From assembly GCA_030813035.1 (NCBI GenBank), contig JAUSTV010000002.1: a stretch of DNA of 64,000 bases; one strand, written 5' to 3'. A model generated the notes under the pieces. It was not told the DNA's origin. It worked only from the letters and a program-made list of their open reading frames with translations, and did no database searches. The translations under genes and the position numbers were made by a program. This document shows, piece after piece, positions 32,162 to 42,121 of this stretch. Within the stretch, counting starts at the first letter, position 1; each line of letters starts with the position of its first letter. The stretch is from Bacillus_BA fengqiuensis. GTDB lineage: Bacteria > Bacillota > Bacilli > Bacillales > Bacillaceae_H.

Positions 32162-35100
32162 ATGAGCTCTGTAACAAAGAAAATCAAAAAGGTACTCGTT
32201 GCCAATCGCGGTGAAATTGCGATTCGTGTGTTTCGTGCATGTAACGAGTTAAACATTCGAACAGTCGCTATCTATTCAAAAGAGGATACAGGTTCCTACC
32301 ATCGCTATAAAGCAGATGAAGCTTATTTGGTAGGCGAAGGAAAAAAGCCGATTGAAGCTTATTTAGACATTGAAAACATTATTGAAATTGCAAAGGCGCA
32401 TGATGTTGACGCCATCCACCCGGGCTACGGATTTTTGTCAGAAAATATCCAATTTGCAAAACGTTGCGAAGATGAAGGTATCATTTTTATTGGTCCTAAA
32501 TCAAAACATCTAGATATGTTCGGTGATAAGGTAAAAGCGCGTCATCAAGCCATTGAAGCAAACATTCCTGTTATTCCAGGAACTGATGGTCCTATCGGAA
32601 GCCTAGAAGAAGCGAAAGCCTTTGGAACAGAGCATGGCTACCCGATTATGATTAAAGCTGCGCTTGGCGGAGGCGGCCGAGGAATGCGAATTGTCCGCAG
32701 TGAAGCAGGCTTAAAAGAATCTTATGATCGTGCCAAATCAGAAGCGAAAGCGGCGTTTGGAAGCGATGAGGTATATGTAGAAAAATTTGTAGAAAACCCG
32801 AAGCATATTGAAGTCCAAATTCTAGGTGACCATGAAGGCAATATCATTCACTTGTTTGAGCGTGATTGTTCCGTGCAGCGCCGCCATCAAAAAGTAGTAG
32901 AGGTGGCTCCAAGCGTTTCTTTATCTGAAAGCCTGCGTCAGGCTATTTGCGAAGCTGCTGTACACCTTATGAAAAATGTCTCATACATAAATGCGGGAAC
33001 GGTAGAGTTTCTCGTGGCAGACGATAAATTTTACTTCATTGAAGTAAATCCGAGGGTACAGGTGGAGCATACCATTACCGAGATGATTACGGGTATTGAT
33101 ATCGTTCAATCCCAAATTTTAATTGCTGACGGCCACTCCCTTCATAGTGATAAAGTGGGCATTCCAACACAAGAAAAGATTATTGTGCATGGCTATGCTA
33201 TCCAATCGCGTGTTACAACAGAGGATCCGCAAAATAATTTCATGCCTGATACAGGGAAAATCATGGCCTATCGTTCAGGAGGCGGTTTTGGTGTGCGCCT
33301 AGATACAGGGAACAGCTTCCAAGGGGCAATTATTACTCCGTATTATGATTCCCTTCTTGTTAAAGTAACGACGTGGGCATTAACCTTCGAACAAGCAGCG
33401 GCGAAAATGGTTCGGAACTTAAGGGAATTTCGTATTCGTGGAATCAAGACAAACATTCCGTTCCTTGAGAATGTTGTGAAGCACGAAAATTTCTTAACAG
33501 GCAACTATAATACATCGTTTATCGATTCATCTCCGGAGCTGTTTGTATTTCCGAAACGAAAAGACCGTGGAACGAAAATGCTCACATATATTGGAAATGT
33601 CACGGTCAACGGGTTTCCTGGAGTCGCCAAAAAGAAAAAACCTGTATTTGGCAAGCCGAGCATTCCGCAAGTGAAATATTCTGAACCGATTCCAAATGGA
33701 ACGAAGCAAATTTTAGATACACAAGGTGCAGAGGGAGTCGTAAAGTGGATTAAAGAACAGAAAGAAGTATTGTTGACGGATACTACATTCCGCGATGCGC
33801 ATCAATCACTATTGGCGACACGTGTGCGTACAAATGACCTCGTGCACATCGCTGAACCGACCGCCCGATTATTGCCGAATCTATTTTCTGCTGAAATGTG
33901 GGGGGGCGCAACATTTGATGTATCATATCGCTTCTTAAAAGAAGACCCATGGGATCGCTTATTGAAGCTGCGAAAAGAAATGCCGAATGTTCTGTTCCAG
34001 ATGCTTCTTCGTGCATCCAATGCGGTCGGGTATAAAAATTATCCAGATAATGTCATTAAAGAATTTGTAGAAAAGTCTGCACAAGCAGGCATTGACGTAT
34101 TCCGTATATTTGACAGTTTAAACTGGGTTAAAGGCATGACATTGGCGATTGATTCCGTGCGTGAAAACGGAAAAATTGCAGAAGCGGCAATGTGCTACAC
34201 AGGAGATATTTTAGATCCGACTAGAAGAAAGTATGATTTAAATTATTATAAAGACCTCGCAAAAGAACTTGAAGCATCAGGTGCACATATTTTAGGAATC
34301 AAGGATATGGCTGGTTTACTCAAACCGCAAGCTGCCTATGATTTGATTTCTGCTTTAAAAGAAACGGTAGATATCCCAATTCACTTGCACAGCCATGATA
34401 CAAGTGGAAATGGCGTATTCATGTATGCAAAGGCAATTGAAGCAGGAGTAGATATTGTGGATGTAGCCGTTAGCTCAATGGCGGGATTAACATCACAGCC
34501 AAGCGCGAATTCTTTACACTATGCTTTAGAGGGCAATAGTCGCAGACCGGAAGTCAATATTCAAGGATTGGAACAGATTTCTCATTATTGGGATGATATT
34601 CGCAAATATTACCTTGACTTTGAAAGCGGCATGAATGCTCCTCATACGGAAGTATATGTTCATGAGATGCCGGGCGGTCAATACAGCAACCTGCAACAGC
34701 AAGCAAAAGCGGTAGGATTGGGAGATCGTTGGGAAGAAGTCAAAGAGATGTATTCCCGTGTGAACCAGCTATTTGGTGATATTGTAAAAGTAACGCCTTC
34801 TTCCAAAGTGGTAGGAGATATGGCGCTATATATGGTTCAAAATAATTTAACGGAAGATGATGTGTATGAGCGCGGCGAAACTTTGGATTTTCCAGATTCT
34901 GTAGTCGAATTGTTCGAAGGTTATTTAGGACAGCCTCATGGCGGATTCCCGAAAGAGCTTCAACGCATCATTTTAAAAGGAAAAGAGCCAATTACGGTTC
35001 GTCCTGGAGAATTATTGGAGCCTGTAGACTTCCAAGAGATTAAAGAGACGTTGTACCATTCGTTAAATCGTCCGGTAACAAGCCATGAAGTCATCGCTCA

Positions 35101-35611
35101 TGCGCTATATCCTAAAGTATTTATGGAATATCAAAAAACGGTGGAACAGTATGGAGATATTTCAGTGCTCGACACCCCTACATTCTTATACGGAATGCGC
35201 CTTGGGGAGGAAATCGAAGTAGAAATTGAAAAAGGAAAAACGCTGATTGTCAAACTTGTTTCGATTGGCGAGCCTCAAGCAGACGGAACACGTGTCCTTT
35301 ACTTCGAATTAAACGGCCAATCCCGTGAGGTTATTATAAAGGATGAAGGCATTAAAACAACGGTCCAAACGAGAGCGAAAGCAGACACCGCTAACCAAAA
35401 TCATATTGGTGCATCCATGCCGGGAACGGTATTGAAACTTCTTGTCGAAAAGGGTGAAAAGGTTTCAAAAGGTGATCATCTCATGATTACGGAAGCGATG
35501 AAAATGGAAACGACTGTTCAAGCTCCATTTTCGGGTACTGTCCAAGATATTTATGTGAAAAATGGCGATGCCATTCAAACTGGAGACCTGCTCATTGAAT
35601 TAACAAAATAA
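32162..35611 (+). CDS. pycA: Pyruvate carboxylase
   Basis: Biotin- and ATP-dependent enzyme that carboxylates pyruvate to oxaloacetate, the main anaplerotic reaction. In order: biotin carboxylase domain (to about 460; ALGGGGRGMRIV, CSVQRRHQKVVE, EVNPRVQVEHTITE), carboxyltransferase domain (about 530-830; LLTDTTFRDAHQSLLATR, with metal-binding HLHSHDT), the allosteric/tetramerisation linker, and a C-terminal biotin carboxyl carrier domain with biotinyl Lys in TEAMKMETTV. It has 1,149 residues, as expected. The inner ATG (SSVTKKIKKVLVANRGE) with AAAGGGG upstream was chosen. The birA gene later in the window makes the ligase that biotinylates it. Confidence 0.98.
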   Translation: MSSVTKKIKKVLVANRGEIAIRVFRACNELNIRTVAIYSKEDTGSYHRYKADEAYLVGEGKKPIEAYLDIENIIEIAKAHDVDAIHPGYGFLSENIQFAKRCEDEGIIFIGPKSKHLDMFGDKVKARHQAIEANIPVIPGTDGPIGSLEEAKAFGTEHGYPIMIKAALGGGGRGMRIVRSEAGLKESYDRAKSEAKAAFGSDEVYVEKFVENPKHIEVQILGDHEGNIIHLFERDCSVQRRHQKVVEVAPSVSLSESLRQAICEAAVHLMKNVSYINAGTVEFLVADDKFYFIEVNPRVQVEHTITEMITGIDIVQSQILIADGHSLHSDKVGIPTQEKIIVHGYAIQSRVTTEDPQNNFMPDTGKIMAYRSGGGFGVRLDTGNSFQGAIITPYYDSLLVKVTTWALTFEQAAAKMVRNLREFRIRGIKTNIPFLENVVKHENFLTGNYNTSFIDSSPELFVFPKRKDRGTKMLTYIGNVTVNGFPGVAKKKKPVFGKPSIPQVKYSEPIPNGTKQILDTQGAEGVVKWIKEQKEVLLTDTTFRDAHQSLLATRVRTNDLVHIAEPTARLLPNLFSAEMWGGATFDVSYRFLKEDPWDRLLKLRKEMPNVLFQMLLRASNAVGYKNYPDNVIKEFVEKSAQAGIDVFRIFDSLNWVKGMTLAIDSVRENGKIAEAAMCYTGDILDPTRRKYDLNYYKDLAKELEASGAHILGIKDMAGLLKPQAAYDLISALKETVDIPIHLHSHDTSGNGVFMYAKAIEAGVDIVDVAVSSMAGLTSQPSANSLHYALEGNSRRPEVNIQGLEQISHYWDDIRKYYLDFESGMNAPHTEVYVHEMPGGQYSNLQQQAKAVGLGDRWEEVKEMYSRVNQLFGDIVKVTPSSKVVGDMALYMVQNNLTEDDVYERGETLDFPDSVVELFEGYLGQPHGGFPKELQRIILKGKEPITVRPGELLEPVDFQEIKETLYHSLNRPVTSHEVIAHALYPKVFMEYQKTVEQYGDISVLDTPTFLYGMRLGEEIEVEIEKGKTLIVKLVSIGEPQADGTRVLYFELNGQSREVIIKDEGIKTTVQTRAKADTANQNHIGASMPGTVLKLLVEKGEKVSKGDHLMITEAMKMETTVQAPFSGTVQDIYVKNGDAIQTGDLLIELTK

Positions 35612-35617
35612 AAAAAG

Positions 35618-35719
35618 AGAGTTGATCAAAAGGGCAAAAAAACCCTTTTGATCAACTCTTCTGAAAGGCCCCGTCAGAAAATCCTTTAAGGCAAGGGAGA
35701 ACATGACGGGGCCTTTCAG
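35618..35719 (+). terminator. Two-hairpin terminator cassette T4
   Basis: After pycA: a proximal 17-bp stem (AGAGTTGATCAAAAGGG and complement), then two bases on a distal 16-bp perfect stem (CTGAAAGGCCCCGTCA opposite TGACGGGGCCTTTCAG). Confidence 0.8.
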
Positions 35720-35781
35720 TAAAAAGTTAATAGTGAGGATTGATTAGAGATTTATGGGAAAGTCCCTTTTCGTCTCCTCCC

Positions 35782-35834
35782 AAAAAGAACAGCCCCCTTT
35801 CTGGGGTCAAACCAGAAGGGGGGCTGCTTTTTTT
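35782..35834 (-). terminator. ctaA terminator
   Basis: AAAAGCAGCCCCCCTTCTGG read on the minus strand pairs with its complement across a seven-base loop; T-rich tail on both sides. Confidence 0.9.
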
Positions 35835-35846
35835 AGAACAAAGTAA

Positions 35847-36767
35847 TTATTTTGTTTTATTCTGTACAGGCCCCTTTTTGCTTCGCGTTGCTACCAAGGT
35901 TAAATAACTAAGTACACCGAACAAACATGAAATGATTAAGGCATGCAGAAGAGCAACAAACAAGTTTAAACGGGTAAAGATAATCGATACACCGGAAATC
36001 ACCTGCAGCGATACAAGGATAAAAGCAATCATCCATCCGTAATATACGACTTTTTGATTTCGATAGTGCTTATATGCATGAATAAAAGCAATTAAAATCC
36101 ATACAAAAATCAAGGTAGCTGCAAAGCGATGTCCCATTTGCACCCATTCATGCATTTGAACGGGAAATAACCGATTCTGGGAGCAAAACGGCACAGAAGG
36201 ACAAGCTAAGCTTGCATTTGTATGACGGACCAATGCACCTGTATAAACAACGATGTAGCTGTATGCGATGATGCCATAGATGTGAAACTTCATCTTTGAA
36301 TCCAGTAAAACAGAACTTGCGTCAAATTTTTTATCGACTTCGAACACCATCAATGTCAATAAAAATACAGAAGCAAATGATATAAGCGAAATACCAAAAT
36401 GCAAAGCTAATACTGCGTCTGATTGTCCCCAAACGACGGCAGCGGCTCCTATCAGAGCTTGCAGGAGCAGAAAGAAGAAAGAAACAACGGCTAAAAATCT
36501 AGCTTCTTTTACATGTTTTAATGCGAACCATGCCCAAACAGATAAGGCTAAAACAAGAAGACCTCCTGCACCGGAAACAACTCGGTGACTCAGTTCAATT
36601 ACGAGCTCCGGTGTAATTTCACTCGGTATAAGTTCACCATGACAAAGCGGCCATGATTTACCACAACCCGCTCCAGATTCTGTTTTAGTGACGAGTGCTC
36701 CTCCCAATAAAATAAGAAGCATGACAAGTGTTGTTGAAACGGCCAACCATTTTAATCCTCGTTGCAA
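35847..36767 (-). CDS. ctaA: Heme A synthase
   Basis: Membrane enzyme that oxidises heme O to heme A for the caa3/aa3 oxidases. Eight transmembrane segments are seen in two four-helix halves. Cys pair GCGKSWPLCHG (about 35-45) and the second extracellular loop SLACPSVPFC (about 191-200) match the cysteine pairs of Bacillus CtaA; conserved heme-ligand His lie in ELSHRVVSG, LHFGIS, MGHRFAA and LLHALI. It has 306 residues. It is transcribed away from ctaB, as in B. subtilis. GGTGAAATAGATTGCA gives a modest ribosome binding site. Confidence 0.96.
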   Translation of the reverse strand: MQRGLKWLAVSTTLVMLLILLGGALVTKTESGAGCGKSWPLCHGELIPSEITPELVIELSHRVVSGAGGLLVLALSVWAWFALKHVKEARFLAVVSFFFLLLQALIGAAAVVWGQSDAVLALHFGISLISFASVFLLTLMVFEVDKKFDASSVLLDSKMKFHIYGIIAYSYIVVYTGALVRHTNASLACPSVPFCSQNRLFPVQMHEWVQMGHRFAATLIFVWILIAFIHAYKHYRNQKVVYYGWMIAFILVSLQVISGVSIIFTRLNLFVALLHALIISCLFGVLSYLTLVATRSKKGPVQNKTK

Positions 36768-37407
36768 TCTATTTCACCATCCTATGCTGCGATTCGTTAG
36801 TAATAAAAATGAGAAAAGCAAAAAATAAATACAACAACTGATCTTTCATTCGCGTTTTTATTATATCAATAAAAATAAGAATAAAAATGAGAAAAAATGT
36901 AATATTTTTTGAAATATACCCTCATCCATCAATTTTTTTGGTATTATAGTAGGAAATACAACAAAAAAAACGAAAAATCGTCATAATTTTGGTTTTTTTT
37001 GTCAATGCTGGTAAAGGTCTATTTTTATACTATATCTTATAGTACAAATGTGGAAGGGTTATTGCATTTCACTATTTTAAATTTAAAGCAATAAAAGAAG
37101 CAAGCAACAATACTTCATTTAAAGGACTTGACAAAAAAAATACATATTTTTTTCATAATTTATTCACAAAATTGGTTGAAAATGTGTTTTAATATACACG
37201 TAAAACATGTTCTAATATTTATATAGTAGTATACAATTTTTGGTATTGCCTTTTGCGTGCTGGCCTTGGAAACGCCTTCATCTGTTTAAATTGGTAAGAG
37301 CGCATTTCAAATTAATCTCAAACTATGATAATATGAGAAAATATTTAAAGGGATTATTGATTATTGCGGATGAATAAAAAACGATGAAGGATAAAGGAGG
37401 GAATATG
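36768..37407. promoter_or_regulatory. Divergent ctaA/ctaB control region
   Basis: A 640-bp, very AT-rich non-coding region between the divergent heme A genes. It contains TTGACA at 37128-37133 and several TATAAT-like strings, but I cannot pair a -35 and -10 at good spacing. In B. subtilis this region binds the respiration regulator ResD; I see A/T-rich direct repeats but no site I can assert. Confidence 0.4.
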
Positions 37408-38343
37408 ATGAATGACACGAGGGTATTAGAGGACACAACCATATCAGCTTCAAACAATGGTCCTCATTCAATAGAACAAACGAGTCTATGGCAAGACTTT
37501 TTGGCAACAATTAAAATAGGGATTGTTAATTCGAACCTGATCACAGCATTTACCGGCTTTTGGCTGGCATTATATTTCAATGGAAAAAGTTTCTTAGGGG
37601 CACTTGATCTCGCATTTTTTTCGATGGCAGGTACGGCATTGATTATTGCAGGAGCCTGCAGTTTAAATAATTACGTCGATCGCGATATTGATCACTTAAT
37701 GGAACGCACTAAAGGAAGACCGACAGTAACAGGGAGATTTAATCCCGTCACCGTGCTTCTAATGGGAGTAGGTTTTACTTTAACAGGTTTACTCATGCTT
37801 ATGATTACAAGTGTAACGGCCGCGCTTATCGGGCTTGCTGGCGTAGTGACATACGTTTTCTTTTACACGATGTGGTCTAAGCGTTTATATACTATCAACA
37901 CAGTAGTGGGCAGTGTGTCCGGAGCGGTACCGCCACTAATCGGGTGGGCAGCTGTTGACAGCAACCTACATATTGTAGCTTGGGTACTATTTTTAATCAT
38001 GTTTATTTGGCAGCCGCCACATTTCTTAGCACTTGCTATGAGACGATGTGAAGAATACAGAGCAGCCGGAATACCGATGCTTCCTGTTGTTCACGGCTTC
38101 GAAATAACAAAGCGACAAATCATGATTTGGATTACATGCTTAATGCCGCTTCCATTTTACCTCCACGGATTGGGTCCGATTTTTTTAGGATTGGCTACTC
38201 TTCTTAATGTAGGATGGTTACTTCTAGGGATAATGAAGTATAAAAAAATGGAAGATACAAAATGGGCAAGCATGATGTTTGTGTACTCGTTAAACTATTT
38301 AACGATTATGTTTGTTGCGATGGTCATTGCTACTTTAATTTAG
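37408..38343 (+). CDS. ctaB: Protoheme IX farnesyltransferase (heme O synthase)
   Basis: UbiA-superfamily membrane prenyltransferase that adds a hydroxyethylfarnesyl group to heme B to make heme O. NNYVDRDIDHLMERTKGRP (about 90-108) is the first Asp-rich prenyl-diphosphate site; YTMWSKRLYTINTVVGSVSG and AVPPLIGWAA follow, and the second site is in the later loop. Nine hydrophobic segments are present. It has 311 residues from the second of two adjacent ATGs, each served by AAAGGAGGG. It provides the substrate for CtaA and for assembly of the downstream oxidase. Confidence 0.95.
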   Translation: MNDTRVLEDTTISASNNGPHSIEQTSLWQDFLATIKIGIVNSNLITAFTGFWLALYFNGKSFLGALDLAFFSMAGTALIIAGACSLNNYVDRDIDHLMERTKGRPTVTGRFNPVTVLLMGVGFTLTGLLMLMITSVTAALIGLAGVVTYVFFYTMWSKRLYTINTVVGSVSGAVPPLIGWAAVDSNLHIVAWVLFLIMFIWQPPHFLALAMRRCEEYRAAGIPMLPVVHGFEITKRQIMIWITCLMPLPFYLHGLGPIFLGLATLLNVGWLLLGIMKYKKMEDTKWASMMFVYSLNYLTIMFVAMVIATLI

Positions 38344-38435
38344 GCTCTGTTAACTACTTATATTTTGATTCAACCCATTTTCAGGATTACCTAGAAATGG
38401 GTTGAGTACATACCCATTGACCATTAACAAAGCCT
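38342..38435. repeat. Small inverted-repeat element between ctaB and ctaC
   Basis: AGGCTCTGTTAA (38342-38353) opposite TTAACAAAGCCT (38424-38435, one mismatch) with inner CAACCCATTT/AAATGGGTTG. It starts at the ctaB stop codon. The ends are shared with the element at 32029-32115. Confidence 0.7.
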
Positions 38436-38514
38436 TAATTTAAGGAATTTCTTCTAAATAGAATTGATCATAGAAGGAATTTACACATCAAGGAAAGAGG
38501 GGTTTGGATACGCT

Positions 38515-39585
38515 ATGAAAAACTGGCTACCAAAATGGCGAGTCATGTCTTTATTCAGCATGATAGCGCTTTTATTAGCCGGCTGTGGTAAACCGTTCTT
38601 ATCGACGTTACAACCAGCTGGTGAAGTAGCAAGCATGCAGTATGACCTTATGCTGCTGAGCACTACGATTATGGTACTCGTTATTATTGTTGTTACCATT
38701 ATCTTTATTTATGTAGTGGTTCGCTTCCGTCGACGCAAAGGAGACGACAATGTGATTCCGAAGCAAGTGGAAGGAAGTCACAAACTAGAAATCATTTGGA
38801 CTGTTATCCCGATTCTCTTATTAATTATTTTAGCAGTTCCTACTGTGGCTTATACGTTTAAGCTGGCAGATGTAAAAGAGATGGAAGGTGCGAACAAGAA
38901 AGATGCAATAATTATCAATGTTCGTGCAAATGCTTACTGGTGGGAATTCGAATATCCTAACCAAAAGATTGTTACATCTCAAGATCTTGTCGTTCCGACA
39001 GATCAAAAGGTTTATTTCAACCTAAAAGCTTCTGATGTAAAGCATTCATTCTGGATTCCGGCTGTCGGTGGAAAAATGGATACAAATACAGATGTCGTAA
39101 ACAAATTCTGGTTAGAATTTGATTCTAAAAAGACTGAAGAAGCAGGCGGGGTATTTTACGGGAAATGTGCTGAGCTATGCGGCCCATCACATGCCTTAAT
39201 GGACTTTAAAGTAAAAGCGCTATCACAAGATGAATTTGATAGTTGGGTAAAAGATGCGAAGGCTGCAAAACCGCAAGTGGCTACAGCTGATGCTGACGTA
39301 AAAGCAGGGGAAGAGATTTTCTCTAAAAGCTGTATTGGCTGTCACGCAGTCGAAGCACAGGATAATCGCCCAGAACAAGCTCGTCAAGCTCCAAACTTAG
39401 CTGGCTTTGCGGATCGTGAGAGAGTTGCGGGTATCCTAGAGCACAATGAAGAAAACATTAAAGCTTGGTTAAAAGATCCTGAATACTTTAAACCAGGTAA
39501 CAAGATGACTGGCACATATGGTGAGTTATCAGATGAGCAAATCGATCAATTAACAAAGTATTTGGAGTCTCTGAAACTTAAATAA
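38515..39585 (+). CDS. ctaC: Cytochrome caa3 oxidase subunit II (lipoprotein, cyt c fused)
   Basis: Electron-entry subunit of cytochrome caa3. Signal peptide with lipobox LLAGC, two transmembrane helices (about 45-120), the CuA domain with HSFWIPA and CAELCGPSHALM (Cys, Cys, His, Met ligands) near 180-235, then a C-terminal class I cytochrome c domain with CIGCH near 280 and an axial Met in the KMTGTYGEL region. Heme c fused to subunit II is typical of Bacillus caa3 oxidase. The ATG giving MKNWLPKWRV is used; the open frame begins 17 codons earlier without a site. Confidence 0.96.
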   Translation: MKNWLPKWRVMSLFSMIALLLAGCGKPFLSTLQPAGEVASMQYDLMLLSTTIMVLVIIVVTIIFIYVVVRFRRRKGDDNVIPKQVEGSHKLEIIWTVIPILLLIILAVPTVAYTFKLADVKEMEGANKKDAIIINVRANAYWWEFEYPNQKIVTSQDLVVPTDQKVYFNLKASDVKHSFWIPAVGGKMDTNTDVVNKFWLEFDSKKTEEAGGVFYGKCAELCGPSHALMDFKVKALSQDEFDSWVKDAKAAKPQVATADADVKAGEEIFSKSCIGCHAVEAQDNRPEQARQAPNLAGFADRERVAGILEHNEENIKAWLKDPEYFKPGNKMTGTYGELSDEQIDQLTKYLESLKLK

Positions 39586-39625
39586 GATAGTCAGCTTGGG
39601 GAGTTTTATAAAAGGAGGTAAAACC

Positions 39626-41494
39626 GTGAGTACGTTAACTCAGAAAAAAGGAGTTGGCGCTGTAATATGGGACTACTTAACAACAGTAGACCATAAAAAA
39701 ATCGCTATCCTTTATTTAATTGCCGGGGGATTTTTCTTCCTCGTTGGTGGTCTTGAAGCTTTATTCATACGTATCCAGCTTGCGGTTCCGAACAATGATT
39801 TCGTAAGTGGTGGTCTTTACAACGAAATTTTAACAATGCACGGAACAACAATGATCTTCTTAGCTGCGATGCCTCTTTTATTCGCTTTAATGAACGCGGT
39901 CATGCCGCTTCAGATTGGTGCGCGTGACGTAGCGTTTCCATTCGTAAACGCATTAGGTTTCTGGTTATTTTTCGCAGGTGGAGTTTTCTTAAACTTATCA
40001 TGGTTCATGGGAGGGGCGCCTGATGCTGGTTGGACATCTTACGCATCCTTGTCATTAGCTTCACCTGGTCATGGTATTGATTTTTATGCACTAGGACTGC
40101 AGATTTCCGGTGCGGGTACGTTAATCGGGGGGATTAACTTCCTTGTCACGATTATTAACATGCGTGCTCCTGGTATGACGTATATGCGTATGCCGTTGTT
40201 TACATGGTCAACATTTGTAGCATCTGCATTAATTCTATTTGCATTCCCGCCATTAACAGTCGGTTTATTCCTAATGATTTTTGACCGCTTATTTGGCTCA
40301 AATTTCTTTGATCCTGCTCTAGGCGGTAACACGATTATTTGGGAGCATTTATTCTGGATTTTCGGACATCCTGAAGTATACATACTTGTACTTCCTGCGT
40401 TCGGTGTTTTCTCTGAAATTTTTGCAACATTCTCAAGAAAACGTTTATTCGGATACTCTTCAATGGTATTCGCGACTGTGTTAATCGGTTTCTTAGGATT
40501 CATGGTATGGGCTCACCATATGTTTACAACTGGTTTAGGTCCAATTGCCAACGCCATTTTCGCAGTGGCAACAATGGCGATTGCGGTTCCAACAGGGATT
40601 AAAATCTTTAACTGGTTATTGACACTTTGGGGCGGAAGCATTCAGTTCACGTCACCGATGCTTTATGCAGTAGCATTCATCCCTTCATTTGTAATGGGTG
40701 GGGTAACGGGAATCATGCTCGCAGCAGCTCCTGCCGACTATCAATACCATGACAGCTACTTTGTAGTAGCTCACTTCCACTACGTAATTGTAGGTGGGGT
40801 AGTATTTGGTATTTTAGCTGGTGTCACATACTGGTGGCCAAAAATGTTTGGCCGCATGTTGAATGAAACACTCAGCAAAATGACATTCTGGTTATTCTTA
40901 ATCGGATTCCACTTAACATTCTTTATTCAGCATTTCCTTGGTTTAATGGGTATGCCTCGTCGTATTTGGAAGTTCTTACCAGGTCAAGGGTTCGAAACAG
41001 CAAACTTAGTCAGCACGATTGGTGCTTTCTTCATGGCAGTCTCTACGATTATCTTATTAATTAACGTTATTAAAACAAGCATCAACGGACAAAAGGCTGA
41101 AGGAGATGCTTGGGGAGACGGTCGTACATTAGAATGGGCTATTGCTTCTCCACCGCCTGAATACAACTTTAAGCAAACTCCGCTTGTTCGCGGCTTAGAT
41201 GCGTTATGGGTAGAGAAAATGGATGGCAAAAATGGCATGACTCCTGCCGAACCAGTTGGAGATATTCATATGCCAAACAATTCGATTTTACCTCTCATCA
41301 TGTCACTAGGTTTGTTCGTAGCTGCCTATGGTTTCTTACATCGAAACGAAGCAGCATGGGGTGACATAGTAGGTGCAATCGGCATGCTAATCACATTATT
41401 AAGTATGTTCTTACGTTCTTGGATTGATGATCTTGGTTATCATATTCATAAAGAAGATTTATTAAAAGACGATGACAAGGGGGCTAAGGCATAA
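39626..41494 (+). CDS. ctaD: Cytochrome caa3 oxidase subunit I
   Basis: Catalytic heme-copper subunit: reduces O2 to water and pumps protons. Conserved features: HGTTMIFLAAMP (low-spin heme ligand), WIFGHPEVYILVLPAFG (CuB His crosslinked to Tyr), HDSYFVVAHFHYV (heme a and a3 His ligands) and AHHMFTTG. There are 12 or more transmembrane helices plus a C-terminal extension with two further helices, as usual in Bacillus. It has 622 residues. The GTG start with AAAGGAGG at good spacing was preferred to the ATG ten codons upstream. Confidence 0.97.
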   Translation: MSTLTQKKGVGAVIWDYLTTVDHKKIAILYLIAGGFFFLVGGLEALFIRIQLAVPNNDFVSGGLYNEILTMHGTTMIFLAAMPLLFALMNAVMPLQIGARDVAFPFVNALGFWLFFAGGVFLNLSWFMGGAPDAGWTSYASLSLASPGHGIDFYALGLQISGAGTLIGGINFLVTIINMRAPGMTYMRMPLFTWSTFVASALILFAFPPLTVGLFLMIFDRLFGSNFFDPALGGNTIIWEHLFWIFGHPEVYILVLPAFGVFSEIFATFSRKRLFGYSSMVFATVLIGFLGFMVWAHHMFTTGLGPIANAIFAVATMAIAVPTGIKIFNWLLTLWGGSIQFTSPMLYAVAFIPSFVMGGVTGIMLAAAPADYQYHDSYFVVAHFHYVIVGGVVFGILAGVTYWWPKMFGRMLNETLSKMTFWLFLIGFHLTFFIQHFLGLMGMPRRIWKFLPGQGFETANLVSTIGAFFMAVSTIILLINVIKTSINGQKAEGDAWGDGRTLEWAIASPPPEYNFKQTPLVRGLDALWVEKMDGKNGMTPAEPVGDIHMPNNSILPLIMSLGLFVAAYGFLHRNEAAWGDIVGAIGMLITLLSMFLRSWIDDLGYHIHKEDLLKDDDKGAKA

Positions 41495-42117
41495 TGGAAC
41501 TTAATGAAAAATTAACACCTGAAACGTTTCCGGCAGCGCCTGAAAAAGCTACCCTCGAAGGTAAAAATAAATTTTTAGGTTTCTGGCTTTTCCTTGGCGG
41601 AGAGACGGTCCTATTCTCATCTTTATTTGCCACATATTTGGCGCTAAAGGACCATACGGCAAATGGGGCAACAACGCAAGATCTTTTTGACTTACCGCTT
41701 GTATTTGTTGCGACAATGCTATTATTAACAAGCAGCTTAACAAGTGTATACGCTATGTATCATATGAAAAACTTTAATTTCTCGAAAATGATGGTTTGGC
41801 TTGGAGTAACAGTACTTTTAGGTGCAGGCTTCCTAGGGTTAGAGATTTATGAGTTTAATCATTATGTACATGAATATAAGCATACATTTACTAGCAGTGC
41901 CTTCGGTTCAGCATTCTATACATTAGTTGGTTTCCACGGAGGGCACGTAGCTGTAGGTCTTTTATGGATTCTGACTTTAATGATTCGTAATGCGAAACGC
42001 GGCCTAAACTTGTATAACGCACCTAAGTTTTATGTAGCCAGCCTTTACTGGCATTTTATCGACGTTGTATGGGTGTTCATCTTTACGGTTGTATATTTAA
42101 TGGGAATGGTGGGATAA
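41494..42117 (+). CDS. ctaE: Cytochrome caa3 oxidase subunit III
   Basis: Accessory membrane subunit of the oxidase, five transmembrane helices in 207 residues. KNKFLGFWLFLGGETVLFSSLF, the conserved Glu in LGLEIYEF, and LVGFHGGHVAVGLLW and SLYWHFIDVVWVFIFT are characteristic of CoxC/CtaE. It overlaps the last base of ctaD (ATAATGG) so translation is coupled, with CAAGGGGGC upstream. Confidence 0.96.
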   Translation: MELNEKLTPETFPAAPEKATLEGKNKFLGFWLFLGGETVLFSSLFATYLALKDHTANGATTQDLFDLPLVFVATMLLLTSSLTSVYAMYHMKNFNFSKMMVWLGVTVLLGAGFLGLEIYEFNHYVHEYKHTFTSSAFGSAFYTLVGFHGGHVAVGLLWILTLMIRNAKRGLNLYNAPKFYVASLYWHFIDVVWVFIFTVVYLMGMVG

Positions 42118-42121
42118 ACTG

